A DNA stretch of 64,000 nucleotides from assembly GCA_964579725.1 (NCBI GenBank), contig CAZOHG010000012.1, positions 9,245 to 73,244 on the forward strand, in the 5' to 3' direction. A model generated the notes under the pieces. It worked only from the letters and a program-made list of their open reading frames with translations. It was not told where the DNA came from and did not search any database. Both the position numbers and the translations under genes were made by a program. Source of the DNA: CAZOHG01 sp964579725 (GTDB lineage: Bacteria > Zhuqueibacterota > JdFR-76 > BMS3Abin05). Of this stretch, positions 45,860-55,134 are shown piece by piece (the stretch's first letter is position 1; every line of letters starts with the position of its first letter).

Positions 45860-46675
45860 TTACCGACCCTTTTTAATCGTGTTAATGGCATCGCGCAGAG
45901 CCAGTGCTTTTTTCCGGGCGGCTTGTGCGAATTCGTAATTATCGGCATCGTACAAAATACCACGACTGGAATTTACCAAAAATCCGCTACCCGAAGGGTC
46001 TTTCGCTTCCAAAACAGCAGCCTGCAAATCGCCGCCCTGTGCTCCCACTCCGGGGAGGAGAATGGGTAAATCGGGGGCAATCGCCCGGACCTGCTTTAAA
46101 TAGTCCGATTGGGTTGCCCCCACAACCAGGCCAACATTGTGGTTTGTGTTCCATTCCACGGCCTTTTCGGCGATTTTTTCAAACAAGGTTCGGCTCCCGT
46201 CTGAAAAAAATTGAAAATCTTTTGCGCCTTCGTTGGACGTCAGGCACAGAAGAAAAACCCCGCGGGTTTCGTCCTCTAAAAAAGGTGCAATCGAATCGTA
46301 CCCCAACAGCGGATTGAGCGTTACGGCGTCAAAAGGCAATTCCTTAAAAAATGCGTCGCGGTACTTTTCAGCGGAATGGGCCACATCGCCGCGCTTGGCG
46401 TCAGCAATTTTAATGACTCCGTCCGGAATGAGGTCCAATGTTTTTTTCAGGGAACGCCAACCTTGCACGCTGTACGCTTCGTAAAACGCCGTGTTTAGTT
46501 TGAACGCCGCTGCCACATCGGCCGTGGCGTGAATAATCGATTTATTGAATTCTAAAATCGGCGCTTCGAAATCCAGCAAAAAACCGGGAATCCGATCCAT
46601 GTCCACATCCAGTCCAACGGAAAGGTGGCTGTTTTTTTTCTGACAAATCGCACGCAAACGATCGTTGAATGTCAT
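45860..46675 (-). CDS. pyrF: Orotidine-5'-phosphate decarboxylase (type 2)
   Basis: The 271-residue protein has the decarboxylase signature DAKRGDVAHSAEKY (92-105) with the catalytic Asp/Lys pair, LSVGLDVDMDRIP near the N-terminus and ILLPGVGAQGGDL near residue 215. The length and the KRGD form are those of the longer type 2 PyrF. It makes UMP from OMP. It is the first gene of the pyrF-pyrE pair. The large gap on its upstream side (46676-47084) is the divergent region shared with the symporter. Confidence 0.95.
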   Translation of the reverse strand: MTFNDRLRAICQKKNSHLSVGLDVDMDRIPGFLLDFEAPILEFNKSIIHATADVAAAFKLNTAFYEAYSVQGWRSLKKTLDLIPDGVIKIADAKRGDVAHSAEKYRDAFFKELPFDAVTLNPLLGYDSIAPFLEDETRGVFLLCLTSNEGAKDFQFFSDGSRTLFEKIAEKAVEWNTNHNVGLVVGATQSDYLKQVRAIAPDLPILLPGVGAQGGDLQAAVLEAKDPSGSGFLVNSSRGILYDADNYEFAQAARKKALALRDAINTIKKGR

Positions 46676-47084
46676 GGGGAATCCCTTCAGTTAAATAGCC
46701 CAACGGCTTGGCCGCAGTTTTTCAAGGCGATGCAAACAGGCCGAAAAACCGCCGTACATAGCCCTGCGGTTCGAAAAAACGGTCACCAGTTCGCCCAGGG
46801 AGCTCCGGATTAGAGCGAAAACGGAATCTGTCAATCGGCACATTCGGCCCTTTTGATTGTGTGCAGGTAACGGGAGAACCATGTACGACAGATTTTGTGC
46901 GAAAAAGCCTTTTGGGAAATTGTCCTCAATTTGTTTGCTAAAAGTTAAAATAATTTACAGAGAGAATCAATAAAAAATCTTTTTTCTCTTTGATTATTTC
47001 CCATTTTTTATTATAATTAACACACATTTGGGCAAATGGTCAAAATCCACCAAATCGAATGGTGAAAACAGGACGTCGGACTTT
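46676..47084. other. Divergent intergenic region, strand switch
   Basis: This 409-bp stretch separates minus-strand genes from the plus-strand group. The half near the symporter is very AT-rich and has a promoter-like pair. A nine-codon frame, ATG 47059 to TGA 47088, overlaps the symporter start by four bases (ATGA). Short frames on the other half look random, and I see no RNA gene. Confidence 0.5.
46990..47017 (+). promoter_or_regulatory. Sigma-70-like promoter for the symporter gene group
   Basis: TTGATT (46990-46995), a 16-base spacer and TATAAT (47012-47017) lie about 67 bases before the symporter ATG. Confidence 0.6.
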
Positions 47085-48491
47085 ATGAAACAGCTATCCG
47101 TTAACGCTCGGGGATTGATTTTGTCATTGGCTTTTGGAATAGCCATTTATTTCCTTTTTTTGGTCGATGGCTCTTCTCTAAACGGAACGGAATTTGTGGT
47201 TCTGCAACTGCTCCGAAACACCTTGCTTTTCATTTTCCTCTATTTTATTTTTGAAAAGATTGTCCCGATGGAATTGTACACCAAAATTCTGTTGGGGCTT
47301 GTTTTGGGCACACTGGCCGGGCTTGTTTTTCACCAGACGATTGTGGAATTTAAACCCGTGGGGACAGCTTTCATTCGTCTGATTCAGATGGTGGTTATGC
47401 CGTTGGTTTTGGCCTCCCTTTTTATCGGAACCGCCAGTTTGGGGGATGTGCGCAAAATGGGGCGGGTAGGCGGGAAAACCGTCCTTTTTTATCTGGTGTA
47501 CACGGCCTTTTCGGTGGCTCTGGGGCTTGTGTTAGCCAATCTTTTCAAGCCGGGAAGCGGACTTCCTGAGTCCATTAAACAGGCGCTGATGAAAAACTAC
47601 GGGGCTCAAGTAGGTGCCAAAGTGGCCGTTGCCGGGCACCCCAGTATGGTCAACACTTTTCTGAACATTATTCCCACCAACCCCTTTTCTGCTTTGAGCC
47701 AGGGTGTGCTGCTTCAAATCATTTTCTTTGCGATTTTCGGAGGGGCTGTGGTCACCATGATCCCCAAAGACAAGGGCCAATTGCTCATTGACATCATGGA
47801 CGCCCTGAATGATCTCATGATTCAATTGGTGCATGTTGTCATTAAGGTAGCCCCGTACGGGGTTTTTGCCCTCATTGCCAGTGTCATTGGCAGTTTCGGA
47901 ATGGACATTCTCATCTCTTTGCTCCAATATTCCCTGCTCACGATTTTGGGGCTTCTCTTTTTGAATTTTACTTACCCCTTTGTCGTCCATTTTATGGGAC
48001 ACATTCCGGCGAAAAAATTTCTCAAGGGAATCCTTCCCGCCCAATTGGTGGCGTTTAGCACCAGCTCCAGTTCGGCCACGCTGCCGGTAACCATTGAAGT
48101 GTGCGAGGAAAATCTGGGGGTCTCCAATGACATTGCCAGCTTTGTACTCCCTCTGGGAGCCACCATTAATATGAACGGAACGGCCCTTTACCAGGGAATT
48201 TCGGCATTGTTTATTGCTCAGGTGTACGGCATGCACCTGACGATTGCCGATCAGCTCGTCATCGTTCTGACAGCCACACTGGCCTCGGTGGGTACAGCAG
48301 GGGCTCCTGGCGTAGGCATGCTTATGTTGGTCATTGTGCTCAAGCAGATCGGCATTCCGTTAGAAGGCATTGCCCTTATTCTTGGTGTCGAACGGATTTT
48401 GGACATGTTTCGGACCACCATTAACATTACAGGGGATGCGGCGGCTGCCGTGGTTGTGTCGGCATCTGAAGGTGAATTGACAAGAACCTAA
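47085..48491 (+). CDS. Dicarboxylate/amino acid:cation symporter (DAACS family)
   Basis: The 468-residue membrane protein has the DAACS pattern: two N-terminal helices, FIRLIQMVVMPLVLASLFIGTASLGD, the serine-rich loop AFSTSSSSATLPVTIE (about residues 322-337), the motif LPLGATINMNGTALYQG and a hydrophobic C-terminal stretch with TLASVGTAGAPGVG. It imports glutamate, aspartate or C4-dicarboxylates with Na+ or H+. I use the ATG at 47085; a TTG at 47028 in frame would add a non-membrane tail. The NhaC gene follows 16 bp later. Confidence 0.93.
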   Translation: MKQLSVNARGLILSLAFGIAIYFLFLVDGSSLNGTEFVVLQLLRNTLLFIFLYFIFEKIVPMELYTKILLGLVLGTLAGLVFHQTIVEFKPVGTAFIRLIQMVVMPLVLASLFIGTASLGDVRKMGRVGGKTVLFYLVYTAFSVALGLVLANLFKPGSGLPESIKQALMKNYGAQVGAKVAVAGHPSMVNTFLNIIPTNPFSALSQGVLLQIIFFAIFGGAVVTMIPKDKGQLLIDIMDALNDLMIQLVHVVIKVAPYGVFALIASVIGSFGMDILISLLQYSLLTILGLLFLNFTYPFVVHFMGHIPAKKFLKGILPAQLVAFSTSSSSATLPVTIEVCEENLGVSNDIASFVLPLGATINMNGTALYQGISALFIAQVYGMHLTIADQLVIVLTATLASVGTAGAPGVGMLMLVIVLKQIGIPLEGIALILGVERILDMFRTTINITGDAAAAVVVSASEGELTRT

Positions 48492-48507
48492 ATTTTGAGG
48501 AACGACC

Positions 48508-50007
48508 TTGACCCGCAAACATCTAAAATGGCTGCTTGCTCTGCTCTTTTTGGCGGGATTCTGGTGGGTACGGTACTACACCGATCTGATTCACCCCGCG
48601 GCTTCCGGCAAGGATTTTGGGTGGTGGGCTTTGCTGCCCGCGTTGGTCACCATTCTCCTGTGTTTTTTGACTCGAGAGGTCATTTCTTCGCTCTTTTTGG
48701 GCATTCTTTTTGGCGGAATTATTAGCGGCAAATTGAATATCGTGCAGGCCTTTCTGATTCCTTCCATTGGAAGTCCAAAATACGGTGAGATTCTTCTGGT
48801 CTACCTGTGGAGTTTGGGCGGTTTGATTGGCATCTGGACACGCACCGGAGGGGCTCAATATTTCGCCGAGCTGGCGGGGAAAAAGATTGTTCGGGGCCGG
48901 AAATCGGCAAAATTCTTTGCCTTTTTATTGGGTCTTTTATTTCACCAGGGGGGAACCATTAGTACAATTCTGGCGGGTTCAACTGCCAAACCGATTACCG
49001 ATGCTCAGGGCGTGAGCCACGAAGAGGTCTCTTACATTATCGATTCTACCGCGTCTCCAGTTGCCACTATTTTACCTTTTAATGTCTGGCCGATTTACAT
49101 CGGAGGCCTAATTGTTGGAACCAGCCCACTTTTCGCCAGTCTGGACGTCAGCAAGACCTTTTTGTTCAAGGCCATCCCCTTCAATTTTTACGCCATTTTT
49201 GCTATTCTCTTCACCTTTCTTTTTTCCATTGAAAAACTTCCGTGGTACGGAAAGCGGATGAAAGCTGCGATGAACCGTGTCCGAACCACCGGCCAATTGG
49301 ACCGCGAAGGGGCACAGCCTCTCATTTCCAGGGAATTAACTCATCTCGAAATTCCCGCTGACTATTCACCCAGTGTTTGGGATTTTGTGCTGCCCATTGG
49401 GGTTTTGCTTGCGGTGGCCATTGGGCCGTACGTTCTTTACGGCAAGCTTCATGTGTCCGAAGCGTTTGTCCTGGCTGTCCTGACATCGATTCTTTTAGCC
49501 CTGTACAAGGGGATGTCCCTCCAAACCATCATGGAAGGATTCATTGACGGCTGCAAAGGCGTGACGATCGGTGCCATTATTCTGGGATTGGCGGTGACGC
49601 TGGGCGCGGTTTCCAAAGAAGTGGGAACGGCTAATTTTCTCATTCGAACCACCAGTGCCCACATCAATCCGGTTTTTCTACCGGCTATTTTACTATTTGC
49701 CACCATGGCTATTGCATTTTCAACGGGGACTTCCTGGGGCACGTACGCCGTGGTTTTTCCCATTGCCATGCCCCTGGCCTATGCCATCCATCCGGACCCA
49801 TTTTACAATTTACTCTGTTTTGCTGCCGTTACCGGTGGCTCCGTCTATGGAGACCAATGCTCTCCGATTTCGGACACCACCATTTTGTCCTCATTGGCAA
49901 CCGGCACGGATTTAATGGATCACGTCACCACCCAACTCCCGCTGGCAACGGTGGCGGCGGGATTGGCGGCCGTCCTCTACACGGTTCTTGCACTTTTTGC
50001 TGTGTAA
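48508..50007 (+). CDS. NhaC family Na+/H+ antiporter
   Basis: The 499-residue protein has about twelve membrane helices and the NhaC-type blocks LTREVISSLFLGILFGGII, FHQGGTISTILAGSTAKPITD, STASPVATILPFNVW and FSTGTSWGTYAVVFPIAMPLAY, with GGSVYGDQCSPISDTTILSS near the end. It exchanges Na+ (or an organic cation pair) for H+ across the inner membrane. TTG start at 48508 is supported by GAGG upstream. It lies between the dicarboxylate symporter and an M14 peptidase, and may rebuild the sodium gradient for the symporters. Confidence 0.93.
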   Translation: MTRKHLKWLLALLFLAGFWWVRYYTDLIHPAASGKDFGWWALLPALVTILLCFLTREVISSLFLGILFGGIISGKLNIVQAFLIPSIGSPKYGEILLVYLWSLGGLIGIWTRTGGAQYFAELAGKKIVRGRKSAKFFAFLLGLLFHQGGTISTILAGSTAKPITDAQGVSHEEVSYIIDSTASPVATILPFNVWPIYIGGLIVGTSPLFASLDVSKTFLFKAIPFNFYAIFAILFTFLFSIEKLPWYGKRMKAAMNRVRTTGQLDREGAQPLISRELTHLEIPADYSPSVWDFVLPIGVLLAVAIGPYVLYGKLHVSEAFVLAVLTSILLALYKGMSLQTIMEGFIDGCKGVTIGAIILGLAVTLGAVSKEVGTANFLIRTTSAHINPVFLPAILLFATMAIAFSTGTSWGTYAVVFPIAMPLAYAIHPDPFYNLLCFAAVTGGSVYGDQCSPISDTTILSSLATGTDLMDHVTTQLPLATVAAGLAAVLYTVLALFAV

Positions 50008-50025
50008 TTTTGGGAGGATTGAAAA

Positions 50026-51666
50026 TTGCTCAAAAAAATTCTATTTCTTCTGATGGCTCTTGCGCTTTTTGAGGCGACGGCGTTCGCCCAAAGGCTTCAA
50101 ACAGTTGCCGAAAAAAGTGGCTACACGGCCACTTCCCGCTTTGCCGACGTGGTCCATTTTCTTCACGCACTTCAGAAAAAGAGCCCCGAAATCCGCCTCA
50201 CCTCCATTGCCACCAGTGCGGAAGGACGCCCGGTTCTTTTGGCCGTTTTGGGAACCCCTCCGCCGGAAAATCCCGTACAGGCCAGGGCCTGGAACAAACC
50301 GATCGTGTACGCCGAAGCCAATATTCACGCCGGTGAAGTGGAAGGAAAGGAGGCCATGCTTGCCCTCATGCGGGATATCCTCCTGGGCGATCAGCACAAA
50401 CTTATTGAAAACCAAATTTTGCTGTTGGTACCCAATTTTAATCCCGACGGCAACGAAAAAATCAGCAAAACCCACCGCACCAACCAGGTGGGGCCGGCCG
50501 AGGGTGTGGGCATTCGCTTCAACGGTCAGGGGTTTGATTTGAATCGCGATTTCGTCAAATTGGAAACCCCCGAAGTGACCGGGTTGGTGGAAAATGTTTT
50601 CGACCGTTGGGACCCCATGCTGTTCGTGGACATGCACACCACAAACGGTTCCGATCACCATGAGCCGCTCACCTGGGCAGGTCCCCACAATCCCAATATG
50701 AATCCCAAAATTTACCGCTACGTGCGGGAAACCATGCTTCCCGCCATTCAAAAAGTCCTGAAGACAAAGCAAAAGATCGATTCCATTCCCTACGGCTATT
50801 TCAAAGACCGTACTCATCCGAGTGCCGGTTGGGTCACTTTTGACCACCGTGCCCGCTACGGTACCAACTACGCCGGGCTGCGCAACCGCTTTACAATTTT
50901 GGATGAAAATTACGCCTACGCCGATTACAAAACCCGCGTGCACGTGGCGTACGAATTTCTGCGGGAAATTCTGACGTACACCCACACGCACGCTCGAGAA
51001 ATGCAAGCGTTGATTCGTCAAGTGGACCGTGAAACCGTTCAGGCGGGCGCCCGGGCGGACACCTCTCGTTTTCGGTTCGGGACGAAAATCGATGCCCGAC
51101 CATTTGACCGTCCCCTTACGATTCAGGGTTTTCCGTTTCAAGTAACGCAAGACTCGGTCGGGCACAAGGGCTACAAAAAGCTTCCCGGCACGCGTTTGTA
51201 CCACCCGAAATTTTTCGGAAAGTTCACGATTACCCAGAGCGTGCCCCTGCCGCGCGGGTATTTAATCCCCGCTACATTACCCGAAATTGTTCGCAAACTC
51301 CGGCAACACGGCATTGTGGTGGAAACCTTGTGCCAATCGGCCGTGCTTCATGTGCAGCGTGCTCATTTTGAGACGCTCACCCCTTCCAAATGGCCTTTTC
51401 AGGGGCACTGGCTCACCCACGCCACGGTTCGCACGACGTTCGAAACGGACACCGTAGCGGCAGGAAGCTATTTTGTGGGCATGGACCAGCCGCTGGCTCC
51501 GTTAATTGCCACCCTATTGGAACCGCAAAGCGACGATGGCCTTCTGGTGTGGAATTTCTTTGACCGCTACTTGACGGCGGAGTGGAGTCACCGATTGGGA
51601 GAGTACCCGATTGCGAAGGTTTTCGGCCAAGCCCCACCCGTTCGAAAAATAGCGTCGGTTCGGTAA
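50026..51666 (+). CDS. Secreted M14 family zinc carboxypeptidase
   Basis: A signal peptide (first 21 residues, ending AFAQ) precedes the M14 domain. The zinc ligands are visible: H101 and E104 in NIHAGEVEGKEA and H204 in VDMHTTNGS; the general base is probably the Glu in ILDENYAYADY. The family removes C-terminal residues from peptides. The product is 546 aa, with an extra C-terminal beta-rich region past about 340. The TTG start has GGGAGG eight bases upstream. It lies 18 bp after the NhaC gene, so peptide breakdown and uptake may be linked. Confidence 0.92.
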   Translation: MLKKILFLLMALALFEATAFAQRLQTVAEKSGYTATSRFADVVHFLHALQKKSPEIRLTSIATSAEGRPVLLAVLGTPPPENPVQARAWNKPIVYAEANIHAGEVEGKEAMLALMRDILLGDQHKLIENQILLLVPNFNPDGNEKISKTHRTNQVGPAEGVGIRFNGQGFDLNRDFVKLETPEVTGLVENVFDRWDPMLFVDMHTTNGSDHHEPLTWAGPHNPNMNPKIYRYVRETMLPAIQKVLKTKQKIDSIPYGYFKDRTHPSAGWVTFDHRARYGTNYAGLRNRFTILDENYAYADYKTRVHVAYEFLREILTYTHTHAREMQALIRQVDRETVQAGARADTSRFRFGTKIDARPFDRPLTIQGFPFQVTQDSVGHKGYKKLPGTRLYHPKFFGKFTITQSVPLPRGYLIPATLPEIVRKLRQHGIVVETLCQSAVLHVQRAHFETLTPSKWPFQGHWLTHATVRTTFETDTVAAGSYFVGMDQPLAPLIATLLEPQSDDGLLVWNFFDRYLTAEWSHRLGEYPIAKVFGQAPPVRKIASVR

Positions 51667-51719
51667 GATTTGGGCAAAGGGAATGGAAGACAATCCGGTT
51701 GAAATAGGAAACTTTTAGA

Positions 51720-53126
51720 ATGGTTTATTTCTGGACGGTCATGGTTTACCTGACCTTTTTAATTGGGTTAGGGCTTTACAAAAGTCGGTCGGTTAAAAAT
51801 CAAACTGATTTCATGGTGGCGGGCCGCAAGGTACCCACCCTCCTTTTGGTTGGAACGCTGCTGTCCACCTGGATTGGTTCGGGAAGCATTATTGCGGGGG
51901 CAGGCCTGGCTTACGACCGGGGCATTTCGGAGCTCTGGAGCAGCGCAGGCGCCTGGACAGCCATTGTCGTCGTCTATTTTCTGGCCGGACGGGTGCGGCG
52001 GATCGCCCAATTTACACTTCCCGATCTTTTGGAAACCCGCTACAACAAATGGGCGCGCATCCTCGGAACTGTGACCATTATTATTGCCTACACGACCATC
52101 GTGGGCTACCAATTTAAGGGCGGTGGGATGGTTTTGGAACTCATTGCCGGTATTCCCATGAAATACGGCATTTTATTGACGGCGGTCTTTATTACAGCCT
52201 ACACCTCGATGGCCGGCATGATCTCCATCGTCACACTGGACATTCTAAATGGCACCGTTATTCTTGTCGGAATTTTGATTGCCGTGCCCTTTTTGCTCCA
52301 CGGCGTCGGCGGCATGCAGCACGTCCTCACTACCTTACCCCCCGACCATTTCAAGGTTTTCGGGCGGGAAAATCCCGTTTGGGCCATGGGGGTGTTTTTC
52401 CCGGTTTTCTTTCTCCTGCTCGGAGAATCCAGTATGTACCAGAAGTTTTTTTCGGCCAAAAATGAAAAGGCCGCCCGTTCCGCCGTGATCGGCTGGATTT
52501 CCGGCACCATTGTGATTGAATCCATGATCTGTTTCTTGGCCATGATTGCCAGCAGCTATTTTTTGCACCTTAAGGACCGCGAAACGGTCATTTTGTACAC
52601 CGCCCGTCACGGAGCGGAAGTGGGCCTGCCTCTGTTTGCCGGGGTGATGTTATTGGCGGCGGCTGTGGCCATTATTATTTCCACCGGCAACTCTTTTTTG
52701 CTGACGCCCAGCACCAATGTGACACGCGACATTTACCAGCGCTTTATTAATCCAAAAGCCAGCGGTAAAACGCTGGTCTGGTTTCAGCGCGCGTGGATTC
52801 TCATCCTCGGTGTGACGGCCTATTTGCTACTCACCCAATTTACAACAGTGCTGGAAATGGCGTACACCGCCTACACAATGATTGGCGCAGGGCTCACACC
52901 GGCCATTTTGGCGGCTTTCTTGTGGAAGCGGGTCACCGAAGCGGGTGGAGTGGCCTCCATTTTGGGTGGGATGTTGGGCACGCTGGTGGCGAAATTCGGC
53001 TTCGGGGTCGGGTGGGACTACCTGATTTTTCCGGCGATTGCCCTTTCGCTAATTCTTCTGGTGGTGATCAGTCTGCTCACACCCCCGTCGGCTGAGGAGA
53101 AATGGAAACCTTTTATGCAGCGGTAA
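51720..53126 (+). CDS. Sodium:solute symporter family protein
   Basis: The 468-residue membrane protein matches the SSS family: DFMVAGRKVPTLLLVGTLLSTWIGSGSII near the N-terminus, DLLETRYNKWARILGTV, GGMISIVTLDILNG-like AGMISIVTLD, and TNVTRDIYQRF near residue 335. It has about thirteen hydrophobic segments. It couples Na+ entry to uptake of an unknown solute (sugar, amino acid or carboxylate). It follows the M14 peptidase gene by 53 bp. A weak hairpin (AAGCGC at 53133, GCGCTT at 53154) follows the gene, without a T run. Confidence 0.9.
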   Translation: MVYFWTVMVYLTFLIGLGLYKSRSVKNQTDFMVAGRKVPTLLLVGTLLSTWIGSGSIIAGAGLAYDRGISELWSSAGAWTAIVVVYFLAGRVRRIAQFTLPDLLETRYNKWARILGTVTIIIAYTTIVGYQFKGGGMVLELIAGIPMKYGILLTAVFITAYTSMAGMISIVTLDILNGTVILVGILIAVPFLLHGVGGMQHVLTTLPPDHFKVFGRENPVWAMGVFFPVFFLLLGESSMYQKFFSAKNEKAARSAVIGWISGTIVIESMICFLAMIASSYFLHLKDRETVILYTARHGAEVGLPLFAGVMLLAAAVAIIISTGNSFLLTPSTNVTRDIYQRFINPKASGKTLVWFQRAWILILGVTAYLLLTQFTTVLEMAYTAYTMIGAGLTPAILAAFLWKRVTEAGGVASILGGMLGTLVAKFGFGVGWDYLIFPAIALSLILLVVISLLTPPSAEEKWKPFMQR

Positions 53127-53295
53127 AAAACGAAGCGCCGAGCGTTGGGGTACGCGCTTTAAAAAAAGGTTGAAAAATAAATCTTCTTGAAAAAAAGACC
53201 TCCGGAAAACAACCCAAAATCCGGGGAAAATCCGGTCGGCAGACACCGGTAAAATCGGTGCGGCCGTGAACACCTAAATTAATATTGAGGGTCCA

Positions 53296-55086
53296 ATGAA
53301 AAAGTACGTATTGATTGCGCTGTTTTTTTGCCTGTCCGCCTCCAGCGTTTGGGGACAAAATTTTCTGAATCAACCCAGTCGCTATGACATTTACCATCAA
53401 ATCGAGGCGCGAAAACAACAGTTCCTGCAATTCTACGCGGCGAAGGCTACCCACCCCGGTTTTTTCGGCGCCATGGCCAAATTGGGGACGCGAACAGACA
53501 TGGCCACAGCCTTCGCTTTCATCGATTCCATGCTTGTTAATCCCCACGGGGACATGTTTTTTGTCTACCCCCTCATGGCTACCTACCTTTATTTTCAGGA
53601 TATTCTGCCCCCTTATCTAAAGAATAAAATGAAAAATATTTTCCATGTGTACACGCCCTATCGTGGTGACACCGAAAACCACTGGCTGATGTACTACACC
53701 ACCCTTTTGTTGGCTTCCCAAACCTGGCCTGACGAAGGCCCCGATTTCTGGTTTAACGGGAAATCTTCCCAAGAAAACTACCAGGAAGCCAAAAGCTACA
53801 TCGAAGATTGGATTCGCATTACAACAACCATCGGGCAGGGCGAATTTGACTCCCCTGACTACGGCGAGGTGTACCTGTCGCCTCTATTTCTGTTGTACCA
53901 ATTTTCCAAAGAACCCGCATTTCGGCAGGAAGCGAAAATGATTTTGGATTGGTTCTGGGCCGATTACGCCCCGGAATATTTGAAGGGCATGTTCTGCGGG
54001 GCACACAGTCGGATTTACGAACCCCAGGTGTACGACCTCAAATATTCGGAAATGAGTCACTACGGATTTATTTACTTTGGCCAAACCCCTTTGAACCCAA
54101 AAGGGCGGATGGCGCACGTGGTGGTCGGCGCCCTGAGCCATTACAAAATCCCCTACGAAATTGCTTTGGCGGCACGCGACCGCTCCGTGCCGTACGTCCA
54201 CACCGAAACCAAACGGGTGCGCAACATTATTCGGCACGGCACAAAACGAAATCCCCCTGTGTACAAATACGATTACATGACTAAAGATTATTGCCTGGGC
54301 TCCATTCAAGGCGGCATTTTACAGCCGATTCAACAACACACCTGGGACGTGAGCTGGGTTTCGGACAAACCCTATTCCACAATTTTCTTTCTTCACCCGT
54401 ACTACTCCTCGCGGGAACTGACCACTTTCTTCCCGGAAGAAACAAAAATTTTGACCAACGACGTAATTAAATCCAAAGGCACGTACAACAAACCTTACAA
54501 ATGGACCGGAGGCTCGCCGTACGAATACACGTTTCAGTACAAAAACGCCATTATTGTGCTGTACAACATTCCCCAGAATATTCCCTACGGCCATATTGAC
54601 GGCTTTTTCCCCAAAAATTTGGACACCCGTCAAAAAGACGCCTCGGGCTGGATTTTTTGCTCCGGCGGCAATGTGTATATTGCTGTTTTGCCCTTCAAAC
54701 CGTACAAATGGGTGGAAGAAAAAATTAACATTCGCCTCCGAAGCCCGTTTCGCAAAAATGGCGTGATTTTGGAGGTCGCTTCCTGCAACGATTATTCCAA
54801 TTTTGACGCTTTTAAACGAGATATCCGAAACCGAACGCCTGATTTGTCCCATTTTGACCGGAATTTGACCGTTGTCTTCCGTACGTCCGACAAACACCTC
54901 ATGAAATTTACGTACCCGGACAAGCGTTTTTTGGATGGGAAACCCTGGAATTTCAAAAAATACAAACTATTCCACGGCCCCTTTACCGATTCGGAGGTCG
55001 GAAGTCAAAACTTGCTGATTCATTACCGAAATCAAAACTACGACATTAATTTTAAAAAACGCGCCATTCGGCATTGGGTAGAATAA
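53296..55086 (+). CDS. Secreted protein of unknown function, possibly an (alpha/alpha) toroid
   Basis: The 596-residue protein has a signal peptide (first 20 residues, ending VWGQ). The first half is helical with many aromatic residues (ENHWLMYYTTLLLASQTWP, EGEFDSPDYGEVYLS-like GEFDSPDYGEVYLSPLF), like (alpha/alpha)-toroid polysaccharide lyases and glycosidases; the second half looks beta-rich. I do not recognise a family with certainty. It has its own leader of 169 bp with repeated AAAATCCGG and a CACCG/CGGTG hairpin. It follows the sodium symporter, so use of a carbohydrate or uronate is possible, but this is inference. Confidence 0.7.
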   Translation: MKKYVLIALFFCLSASSVWGQNFLNQPSRYDIYHQIEARKQQFLQFYAAKATHPGFFGAMAKLGTRTDMATAFAFIDSMLVNPHGDMFFVYPLMATYLYFQDILPPYLKNKMKNIFHVYTPYRGDTENHWLMYYTTLLLASQTWPDEGPDFWFNGKSSQENYQEAKSYIEDWIRITTTIGQGEFDSPDYGEVYLSPLFLLYQFSKEPAFRQEAKMILDWFWADYAPEYLKGMFCGAHSRIYEPQVYDLKYSEMSHYGFIYFGQTPLNPKGRMAHVVVGALSHYKIPYEIALAARDRSVPYVHTETKRVRNIIRHGTKRNPPVYKYDYMTKDYCLGSIQGGILQPIQQHTWDVSWVSDKPYSTIFFLHPYYSSRELTTFFPEETKILTNDVIKSKGTYNKPYKWTGGSPYEYTFQYKNAIIVLYNIPQNIPYGHIDGFFPKNLDTRQKDASGWIFCSGGNVYIAVLPFKPYKWVEEKINIRLRSPFRKNGVILEVASCNDYSNFDAFKRDIRNRTPDLSHFDRNLTVVFRTSDKHLMKFTYPDKRFLDGKPWNFKKYKLFHGPFTDSEVGSQNLLIHYRNQNYDINFKKRAIRHWVE

Positions 55087-55134
55087 AATAGTATGCCGTC
55101 GGTGCCATTTGGATACAAAGGGAAAAAGTGAAAA

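Noticed and set aside
50041..51204. 387-aa reading frame antisense to the M14 peptidase
   Set aside because: The opposite strand has a complete peptidase with zinc ligands, signal peptide and Shine-Dalgarno; the antisense frame shows no domain or start site.
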